From assembly GCA_035762175.1 (NCBI GenBank), contig DASTPP010000337.1, positions 4,527 through 68,526 of the forward strand: DNA of 64,000 nt, in the 5' to 3' direction. The notes below the pieces were generated by a model. That model searched no databases. It worked only from the letters and a program-made list of their open reading frames with translations, and was not told the DNA's origin. Positions 58,207 to 64,000 of this stretch are shown here, piece after piece. The translations under genes and the position numbers were made by a program. Origin of the DNA: DASTPP01 sp035762175 (lineage in GTDB: Bacteria; Myxococcota_A; Polyangia; Polyangiales; Polyangiaceae). Positions within the stretch are counted from its first letter, which is position 1. Each line of letters starts with the position of its first letter.

Positions 58207-58498
58207 CAGCCGGCCAGTCTGCGGACCGCGGCGAGCAAGATTTCGGGCTTGAACCAGCTCGAGCTGGGCCTCGGTGGTGACCATCCGAAAGGGTGGCCCC
58301 GCCGCCTGCCCCGCGCCCTTGACCGCCGTGAGCATCTGCGGGCCGTCCATGTTGGGCATGTCCACGTCGCAGATGACCAAGGTCGCGTCGGGGTTCTGCG
58401 TCGCAGATGACCAAGGTCGCGTCGGGGTTCTGCGCGACCTTGTCGACGCCGTCGACGCCGTCGACGCCGTCGATGCCGTCGACCGCCTCGACCACCTA
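58207..58498 (-). pseudogene. CheY-like response regulator, decayed
   Basis: Minus-strand frames encode VVEAVDGIDGVDGVDGVDKV, QNPDATLVICDVDMPNMDGP, QMLTAVKGAGQ and, after another shift, WFKPEILLAAVRRLAG with a TGA at 58,207. The phospho-acceptor Asp sits in ICDVDMPNMDG. A 34-bp tandem duplication (58,366-58,399 and 58,400-58,433) breaks the frame, as 34 is not a multiple of three. A 9-bp repeat (GTCGACGCC) inserts extra VDG units, a TAG at 58,496 lies before VVEA, and the part with the conserved Lys and the last helix is shortened. The gene is dead. Confidence 0.75.
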
Positions 58499-58657
58499 GT
58501 AGCCGGCCGAGGGCCGCCGCTCGCTCGTCGCCTCATCCCGGCGCGCCCCCCCGGGCCGCGCGCCCGCCCACGCCCGCGCCGCCGAGGCCCCCCGCCCGGC
58601 GCGCCCGCCCCCGGCCCGACGCCGCGCGGCCCCGCCGGCCTCGCGCCCCGCCCGGCC

Positions 58658-59827
58658 TCAGAGGCCCATCAGCTTCGCGATGTAGTAGCGCATCGTCTCG
58701 CTCGTGCCGCCGCCGATGCGGAAGAGGCGCGCGTCGCGCCAGGCGCGCGCCACGCGGTACTCTTCGATGTAGCCCCAGCCCCCGTGGAACTGCAGGCACG
58801 CGTCCATGATCTCGCTCGTCACGTCGCCGACGAACACCTTCGCCATCGAGATGAGCTTGACGGTCTCCATCGAGATCTCTTGCTTCTTCTCGTAGCGCTC
58901 GTCGTTGTAGCGGTCGACGACCCGGTAGGTGAGCGCCCGCGCCGCCTCGAGCTTGGTCTGCAGGTCGACGAAGCGGTGCTGCCAGACCTCGCGCTTGATG
59001 ATCGGCTTGCCGAAGGCGGTGCGCTCGCGCCCGTAGTTGATCGACTCGTCGATGATGAGCTGCGCGCCGCCGCAGGCCGACACGCACGCGATGAGCCGCT
59101 CGGTCTGGAAGTTCTGCATGAGGTACATGAACCCCATGTTCTCTTCGCCGAGCAGGTAGCGCTTGGGCACCCGCACGTTGTCGAGGAAGAGCTCGGCCGT
59201 GTCGCTCGACTTGTTGCCCACCTTCTTGAGCTTCTTCGAGACCGCGAAGCCCTTCAGGTCGGTCGGCACGAGGAAGAACGAGCAGCCGTGCGCCCCCGCG
59301 TCGGGGCCCGTCTTGGCGAGCAGCGTCACGAACGAGGCCCGCGCGCCGTTGGTGATGAACGTCTTCTGCCCGCTGATGAGGTAGTCGTCGCCGTCGCGCC
59401 GCGCCACCGTCCGGATGCCCGCCACGTCGCTGCCGGCGCCCGGCTCGCTCACCCCGAGCGAGGCGATCTTGTCGCCCCGCAGGGCCGGCTTCAAGAACTC
59501 GTCGATCTGCTCGCGCGTGCCCAGATCGCCGATGACCGGCGTCGCCATGTCGCTCTGCACGAGCAGGCCCATCGACACGCCCGCCGCCTGGCAGCGCGGC
59601 AGCTCTTCGGCCTTGGCCACGCTGAACCAGTAGTCGCCCCCCGCCCCGCCCTGGTCCTCCGGGAAGTGCGCCCCCAAGATGCCGAGCTCGCCCGCCCGCT
59701 TGAACACGTGGTCGGGGAACAGCTCGGCCTCCTCCCACTCGTCGGCGTAGGGGGCGAGCTCTCTCTCGGCGAAGCGCCGCACGGTGAGTCGGAATTGTTC
59801 GTGCTCTTCACGAAAGGGCTGCCACAT
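58658..59827 (-). CDS. Acyl-CoA dehydrogenase
   Basis: 389 aa from ATG 59,827 (MWQPFREEHEQFRLTVRRFA); the GTG at 59,839 is rejected because GGAGG then falls inside the reading frame and lies five bases before the ATG. Dehydrogenase motifs: LGILGAHFPEDQGGAGGDYW, SLGVSEPGAGSDVAGIRTVA, YLISGQKTFITNGARASFVT, GRERTAFGKPIIKREVWQHR and LQFHGGWGYIEEYRVARAWR, with RIGGGTSETMRYYIAKLMGL at the C-terminus. It oxidises an acyl-CoA with FAD and passes electrons to ETF. The substrate length is not readable. A palindrome lies 34 bases upstream of the ATG. Confidence 0.9.
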   Translation of the reverse strand: MWQPFREEHEQFRLTVRRFAERELAPYADEWEEAELFPDHVFKRAGELGILGAHFPEDQGGAGGDYWFSVAKAEELPRCQAAGVSMGLLVQSDMATPVIGDLGTREQIDEFLKPALRGDKIASLGVSEPGAGSDVAGIRTVARRDGDDYLISGQKTFITNGARASFVTLLAKTGPDAGAHGCSFFLVPTDLKGFAVSKKLKKVGNKSSDTAELFLDNVRVPKRYLLGEENMGFMYLMQNFQTERLIACVSACGGAQLIIDESINYGRERTAFGKPIIKREVWQHRFVDLQTKLEAARALTYRVVDRYNDERYEKKQEISMETVKLISMAKVFVGDVTSEIMDACLQFHGGWGYIEEYRVARAWRDARLFRIGGGTSETMRYYIAKLMGL

Positions 59828-59860
59828 GACGTCCTCCACGCGGGGGCGATTCGGGGATCA

Positions 59861-59872
59861 TTCGTACACGAA
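59861..59872. promoter_or_regulatory. Operator-like palindrome upstream of acyl-CoA dehydrogenase
   Basis: TTCGTACACGAA is a perfect 12-bp inverted repeat (TTCGT, AC, ACGAA) at 59,861-59,872, 34 bases before the ATG of the dehydrogenase, in a locally A/T-richer spot (ATTCGTACACGAAATATCTC). TetR-type repressors of fatty-acid genes use comparable sites. No regulator gene is adjacent. Confidence 0.45.
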
Positions 59873-60121
59873 ATATCTCCGCCCGCAAGACCTAGCCCGG
59901 CGTCTCAAGTTCGACTCGCTGCGTCAAGGCCGGGGCCGGGGCCCCGCCGCGGGCCGTGGCCTCGCCTCGTGCGGGCCGAGGGGCCGGGCCCGCGCGAGGC
60001 CCCCGGCCCCCAAAAAGCATCGCGCCGCGGCGCCCCGACGCCGCGCGAAGGGCCCCCTGTCGTCGCGCGACCGCCGCCCGCGTTGACCCGCCCGGCGCGC
60101 CCCCCTAGCTTGGCGCCGCCC

Positions 60122-61126
60122 ATGCGCATTCTGGTCCTCTCGCGCAACGCCACGCTCTACTCGACCAGCCGCCTCGTGCTCGCCGCGCGGGCGCGCGGCC
60201 ACGTCGTCGACGTGGCCGACCCGCTCGCCTTCCAGATCGTCGTCTCGCGGGGCGAGCCGTCGATCTTGCTCAGCGGCCAGTCCATCCACCACGTCGACCT
60301 GGTCATCCCGCGCATCGGCGCGAGCATCACCAACTACGGCCTCGCCGTCGTGCGGCAGTTCGACATGATGGGCGTGCCGGTGCTCAACGGCGCGGTCGCC
60401 ATCGCCCGCAGCCGCGACAAGCTGCGGGCGCTGCAGCTCTTGAGCCGCAAGAACATCGACGTGCCCGTCACGGTCTGCGCGCGCACGCCCTCGGCCGTCG
60501 GCGGCGCGCTCGCGCGCGTCGGCGGCACGCCCGCCATCATCAAAATTCAGCAGGGCACGCAGGGCATCGGCACCATGATCGCCGAGACGCCCCAGGCCGT
60601 GTCGTCGCTGCTCGAGACGCTCTGGGCGATGGGCCAGGACATCGTCCTGCAAGAGTACATCCGCGAGTCGAAGGGCCGCGACATCCGCGCGATCGTGGTC
60701 GGCGGGCGCGTGGTGGCGAGCATGCGGCGCACGGCGCGGGCGGGCGAGTTCCGCTCGAACCTGCACCGCGGCGGGCTCGCGGTCAAAGTCGCCCTGCCGG
60801 CCGACTACCGCGCCGCGGCCGTCGGCGCCGCGCGCGTGATGGGCCTCGAGGTCGCGGGCGTCGACCTGCTCGAGGGGCGCGAGGGGCCGAAGATCCTCGA
60901 GATCAATAGCTCCCCCGGGCTCGAGGGGGTCGAGCGCGCCAGCGGCGTCGACGTCGCCGGCGCCATCGTCGTGCACGCCGAGCGCTTCGCCGGCCGGCAC
61001 GTGAACGGGCGCGTCTCGCGCCGGGCCCTGCTCGAGCGCATCGAGGCGGTGCTCGACGACGAGCGCGCCGCCCGCCCCCGGCGCCGCGCCGCCCCGGGCC
61101 TCGCCCGCGCCTCGCAGCGGGGCTGA
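60122..61126 (+). CDS. rimK: RimK-family ATP-grasp ligase (ribosomal protein S6 glutamylation)
   Basis: 334 aa from ATG 60,122. N-terminal domain: RILVLSRNATLYSTSRLVLA, ARGHVVDVADPLAFQIVVSR, VDLVIPRIGASITNYGLAVV. ATP-grasp part: GTPAIIKIQQGTQGIGTMIA with the ATP-binding Lys, EYIRESKGRDIRAIVVGGRV and GPKILEINSSPGLEGVERAS with the metal-binding Glu/Asn. It matches RimK, which adds glutamates to the C-terminus of ribosomal protein S6 or makes poly-glutamate. The C-terminal 60 residues are Arg/Ala-rich and longer than usual. Confidence 0.9.
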   Translation: MRILVLSRNATLYSTSRLVLAARARGHVVDVADPLAFQIVVSRGEPSILLSGQSIHHVDLVIPRIGASITNYGLAVVRQFDMMGVPVLNGAVAIARSRDKLRALQLLSRKNIDVPVTVCARTPSAVGGALARVGGTPAIIKIQQGTQGIGTMIAETPQAVSSLLETLWAMGQDIVLQEYIRESKGRDIRAIVVGGRVVASMRRTARAGEFRSNLHRGGLAVKVALPADYRAAAVGAARVMGLEVAGVDLLEGREGPKILEINSSPGLEGVERASGVDVAGAIVVHAERFAGRHVNGRVSRRALLERIEAVLDDERAARPRRRAAPGLARASQRG

Positions 61127-61136
61127 CGGGGCCGCC

Positions 61137-61198
61137 GGGCCCCTCCCCCCGGGGGCCCGCCCCCCCGGGCCCGAGGGCCGCCCGGGGGGGAGGGGCCC
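61137..61198 (+). terminator. Strong GC hairpin after rimK, terminator-like
   Basis: GGGCCCCTCCCCCCGGG at 61,137-61,153 pairs with CCCGGGGGGGAGGGGCCC at 61,181-61,198, giving a 17-bp stem with one bulged G and a 27-base loop. It lies ten bases after the rimK stop. No T-run follows (GGAAAACCG comes next), so it would act without the classic tail, or only protect the message end. Confidence 0.5.
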
Positions 61199-61401
61199 GG
61201 AAAACCGAGGCCCGGGGTGCCGGCCGCTCGGCGAAAAGGCGGCCCGGGCGACGGCGGGCCGGAGAAAACTAGCAACCCTCGGGCCGCGCTGCTAAAGAGG
61301 CACCAATACCGCTCGGTGCGGGTCTGTGCGGGCTACACTGAGCCCTTCGGCCCGAACGTTCGTTCGAGCCCCGCACCCCCCCGCCCTGCTTGTTTGAAAC
61401 C

Positions 61402-62796
61402 ATGGCGCGCCCCGCGCAACCCTCGGGGGCCGAGTCGCCGGCGCCGAAACCTCGCCGGCCCCGCCCCCCGACCCAGCCTTCCGCCTCCCGACGGCGGCCC
61501 GCCGCCCGCGCGGCCGACCCGGGCGTGTACCCCGAAGACCCCATCGAGCAGACGCCCGATCTGCCCGCCGCGGCCCCCGAGCCGCGGCCGCAGCAGGCCA
61601 CGCTGCGGCGCCACGACTGGGTCTTCGACGACGACGCCATCGACCCCGACGTGCAGCGCGTCGTGCGAAGGCTCGCGCGCTCGGGCCACGAGGCCTACCT
61701 CGTCGGCGGCTGCGTGCGCGACCTCTTGCTCGGCCGGCGCCCGAAAGACTTCGACGTCGCGACGGGCGCCCGCCCCGAAGACGTGCGGGCGCTCTTCCGC
61801 AACTCGCGCATCATCGGCCGCCGCTTCCGCCTCGTGCACGTCCTCTTTTCGAACCAGAAGGTCATCGAGGTCGCCACCTTCCGCCGGAACCCCAACCCCG
61901 ACGAGCGCGACGACCCGCACGCCGACGACAGCGACCTCTTGATCCGCAGCGACAACGCCTTCGGCAACGTCGAAGACGACGCCGCGCGCCGCGACTTCAC
62001 CATCAACGCCCTCTTTTACGACCTCGAGGCCAAGCAGATCCTCGACTTCTTCGGGGGCATGGGCGACATCGACGGGCGGCTCGTGCGCACCATCGGCGAC
62101 CCGGCGCTGCGCTTCCGCGAAGACCCGGTGCGCATGCTGCGGGCGGTCAAGTTCGCCGGCAAGCTCGACATCGGCCTCGACCCCGACCTCGTCGACGCCA
62201 TGGTCGCCACGCGCGACGCGCTCGCGCTCGCCGCCCGGCCCCGCCTCTTCGAAGAGGTGCTGCGCCTGATGCGCGGGGGCGCCTCGCGCCGCTCGCTCTT
62301 CCTCGCCTGGGAGGCGGGCCTCTTGCACGTGCTCCTGCCCGAGCTCGCCACCCTGCTCGACGACGTCGACGGCGAGTCCAGCCCGGCCGCGCGCGCCTTC
62401 CGGCTCTTCGCCGAGCTCGACCGGCGCACCCACGAGCGCGGCGGCCCCTTCGACGACGCCGTCCTCTGGACGGTCCTGCTGCTCGAGCCGCTGCTCGAGG
62501 CCTGCGAGGGCTCGAGCGACCGCATCGTCGCCGCGATGGAGTTCTGCGAGCCCGTCCTCGAGCGCCTCGCCGTCCACCGCCGCATCGCCGACGCCATGCG
62601 CCGCATCGTCGCCGTCCTGCCCCGGCTGTACGCCGGGCGCCTCGGCCGCTTCGTGCACACCGAGCTCTTCGACCAGGCCCTCGCCGTCGCCGAGATCAAC
62701 CTCGCGGCCCGGGGCGAGTTCGACGCCCTCGAGCGCATGCGCCGCACCGTCGCCCAGGCCCAGCGCCGCCAGGGCGGCGGCCCCGGCCGCGACTGA
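61402..62796 (+). CDS. pcnB: Poly(A) polymerase (PcnB) / CCA-adding-type nucleotidyltransferase
   Basis: 464 aa from ATG 61,402 (a TTG four codons upstream is possible). Residues 1-60 are Pro/Arg-rich. The class II nucleotidyltransferase head shows YLVGGCVRDLLLGRRPKDFD (Gly-Gly and Asp-x-Asp catalytic acids), RFRLVHVLFSNQKVIEVATF, DDAARRDFTINALFYDLEAK and FFGGMGDIDGRLVRTIGDPA, followed by RFREDPVRMLRAVKFAGKL, the motif that favours poly(A) polymerase over CCA enzymes. It would tail RNA 3' ends for decay. The C-terminus ends with an Arg/Gln-rich segment. Confidence 0.9.
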   Translation: MARPAQPSGAESPAPKPRRPRPPTQPSASRRRPAARAADPGVYPEDPIEQTPDLPAAAPEPRPQQATLRRHDWVFDDDAIDPDVQRVVRRLARSGHEAYLVGGCVRDLLLGRRPKDFDVATGARPEDVRALFRNSRIIGRRFRLVHVLFSNQKVIEVATFRRNPNPDERDDPHADDSDLLIRSDNAFGNVEDDAARRDFTINALFYDLEAKQILDFFGGMGDIDGRLVRTIGDPALRFREDPVRMLRAVKFAGKLDIGLDPDLVDAMVATRDALALAARPRLFEEVLRLMRGGASRRSLFLAWEAGLLHVLLPELATLLDDVDGESSPAARAFRLFAELDRRTHERGGPFDDAVLWTVLLLEPLLEACEGSSDRIVAAMEFCEPVLERLAVHRRIADAMRRIVAVLPRLYAGRLGRFVHTELFDQALAVAEINLAARGEFDALERMRRTVAQAQRRQGGGPGRD

Positions 62797-62965
62797 GCAC
62801 GCCCGCCGCCGGGCCGCGACCGGGCACGCCGCCCGCCCGCGGCCGCGACCGAGCACGCCCGCCGCCGAGCCGCGACGGGGCGCACCGCCCGCCCGCGGCC
62901 GCCAGGGGGCACGCCGCCCGCCCACGGCCGCGACGGGGCACGCCGCCCGCCCGCGGCTGCGCGCG
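62797..62965. repeat. Six tandem copies of a 27-29 bp GC repeat after pcnB
   Basis: Units such as GGGCACGCCGCCCGCCCGCG plus GCCGCGACC repeat six times from 62,795, the odd ones in the early part being GAGCACGCCCGCCGCCGGGC plus CGCGACC. The repeats start at the pcnB stop codon. The remainder of the gap to 63,098 shows no gene. Confidence 0.75.
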
Positions 62966-63098
62966 CCCGACACCGCGCCCCCGTCGCCCCGCCGAGGGCG
63001 GCGAGGGCCGCCCGGGCGCCGCGGCCCCCGAGCCGGACCGGCGGCCGCCGCGCCCGCCCGTATTAAGCCGCCCGCCGTTCCGTGCTAGCGCAAGGGGC

Positions 63099-64000
63099 AT
63101 GGCGAAGGTGCCCGTGGACGAGACCAAGGTCGAGCGCTGCCGCGAGCTCGCGGCCGCCATCGCCGACGACGTGCAGCGCTACATCGACCGGCACACCAGC
63201 GTGGGCGCCGAGCGCACCGTCGCCCGCGCCTACGGCGTCGCGGGCGCCGACCCCGAGGGCACGCCGCTCGCCAACGCCCTCGTCGACCGCTACCAGGCCG
63301 CGGGGCTGCTCGGCCGCGGCGTCGCGCTCTTCCTCGGGCGCGAGCTCGCCCGCGGCGCCCGCTCGGTCCAAGAGGCCGCCGAGCGGCTCGCCTTCGGCGA
63401 CGAGCTCGACGACCCCGCCCAGGGCCCCTCGCCCGCCGAGGCCGAGCGCGCCCTCGCCCCGCACACCGAGGCCGCCCTCGCCCGCATCGACCGCGCGCGC
63501 GACGAGCGCGACGCCCGCCGCGCCGCCTTCCCGCCCGCCCCCGAGCCGCTCAAGTACGTCATCGTCGCCACCGGCAACATCTACGACGACGCGCTGCAGG
63601 CGAAGGCGGCCGCGCACGCCGGCGCCGACATCGTCGCGGTCATCCGCGCGACGGCCCAGTCGCTGCTCGACTACGTGCCCGAGGGCGCGACGACCGAGGG
63701 CTACGGCGGCACCTTCGCGACGCAAGAGAACTTCCGCATCATCCGCGCCGCCACCGACGAGGCCTCGCAGCGGCAGGGGCGCTACGTCCGGCAGACCAAC
63801 TACTCGTCGGGCCTGTGCATGTCCGAGATCGCCTGGATGGCCGCCGTCGAGCGCCTCGACATGCTGCTCAACGACGCCATGTACGGCATCTTGTTCCGCG
63901 ACATCAACATGTGCCGCACCTTCGTCGACCAGTACGTCTCGCGGCGCATCATCGCGCGCAGCGGCATCGTCATCAACACCGGCGAAGACAACTACCTGAC
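63099..64000 (+). CDS. kamD: D-lysine 5,6-aminomutase alpha subunit, cut by window end
   Basis: At least 300 aa from ATG 63,099 (AAGGGG upstream); the frame stays open to the window end. It moves the terminal amino group of D-lysine or beta-lysine with adenosylcobalamin and PLP, together with KamE. The alpha-subunit features are clear: DETKVERCRELAAAIADDVQ, RYIDRHTSVGAERTVARAYG, KYVIVATGNIYDDALQAKAA, AGADIVAVIRATAQSLLDYV, PEGATTEGYGGTFATQENFR, TNYSSGLCMSEIAWMAAVER and YGILFRDINMCRTFVDQYVS. This points to lysine degradation. scoAB at 21.8 kb could take part in the same pathway, but they are 40 kb away. Confidence 0.92.
   Translation, partial: MAKVPVDETKVERCRELAAAIADDVQRYIDRHTSVGAERTVARAYGVAGADPEGTPLANALVDRYQAAGLLGRGVALFLGRELARGARSVQEAAERLAFGDELDDPAQGPSPAEAERALAPHTEAALARIDRARDERDARRAAFPPAPEPLKYVIVATGNIYDDALQAKAAAHAGADIVAVIRATAQSLLDYVPEGATTEGYGGTFATQENFRIIRAATDEASQRQGRYVRQTNYSSGLCMSEIAWMAAVERLDMLLNDAMYGILFRDINMCRTFVDQYVSRRIIARSGIVINTGEDNYL

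Overview
The window reads as a chromosome piece from a very GC-rich myxobacterium (Myxococcota, probably Polyangia/Sorangium-like). The signs are GC by eye around or above 70%, a LexA promoter carrying GTTCAG half-sites of the Myxococcus type, two Hanks-type Ser/Thr kinases, an AAA-ATPase/TPR protein, DUF2330 and DUF4398-like secreted proteins, a Gly-rich lipoprotein, and a protein with the MXAN_5187-type C-terminal domain. Family names come from motif recognition only; no database search was possible.

Bases 1-11,670 are an accessory zone of decaying elements. It ends at a tRNA-Gly(CCC) gene on the minus strand. A tyrosine-integrase C-terminus reads into this tRNA, and a diverged copy of the integrase tail plus tRNA 3' end lies 7,481 bp away at 4,017-4,141, in the orientation expected for tandem element accretion. 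Both halves hold related small genes (the MSKARC family and a small Cys-rich family). Between them are remnants of IS66, a transposase, a CocE-type hydrolase, a UbiA prenyltransferase and a ParE toxin. An array of eleven palindromes spaced 41-42 bp apart lies at 3,578-4,016.

Bases 11.9-25.4 kb hold a tightly coupled five-gene operon (panB, an E1/ThiF-like adenylyltransferase without its N-terminal arm, a mini-protein that carries that arm, and two secreted proteins). Then come, on the minus strand, an AAA-TPR ATPase and a MepA-like endopeptidase, followed by scoA-scoB-accD-folC on the plus strand. tRNA-Asp and tRNA-Val frame a DUF2330 protein (25.7-27.7 kb). After them come a five-heme lipoprotein cytochrome, a MoxR ATPase, dut, a dienelactone hydrolase lipoprotein, an HTTM-type membrane protein with a small partner, an alpha/beta hydrolase, murI and a Ser/Thr kinase.

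Bases 39.4-54.7 kb hold lexA with its own operator/promoter, two DUF4398-like lipoproteins, a TPR/beta-barrel protein, a YIP1 protein, the minus-strand operon trxB / family-4 uracil-DNA glycosylase / DUF2085, the MXAN_5187-type operon, an orphan PglZ-like phosphatase-fold protein, a TPR-AIM24 protein, pgsA, a Gly-rich lipoprotein and an orphan sctS.

Bases 54.7-64 kb hold an EpmA-like lysyl-tRNA-synthetase paralogue, an EAL-HDOD remnant, a second kinase, a decayed CheY, an acyl-CoA dehydrogenase, rimK, pcnB and the start of the lysine 5,6-aminomutase alpha gene (kamD), cut by the window edge. Short GC-rich tandem repeats sit in many intergenic gaps. Several frameshifts fall in C/G runs and could be either decay or assembly errors.
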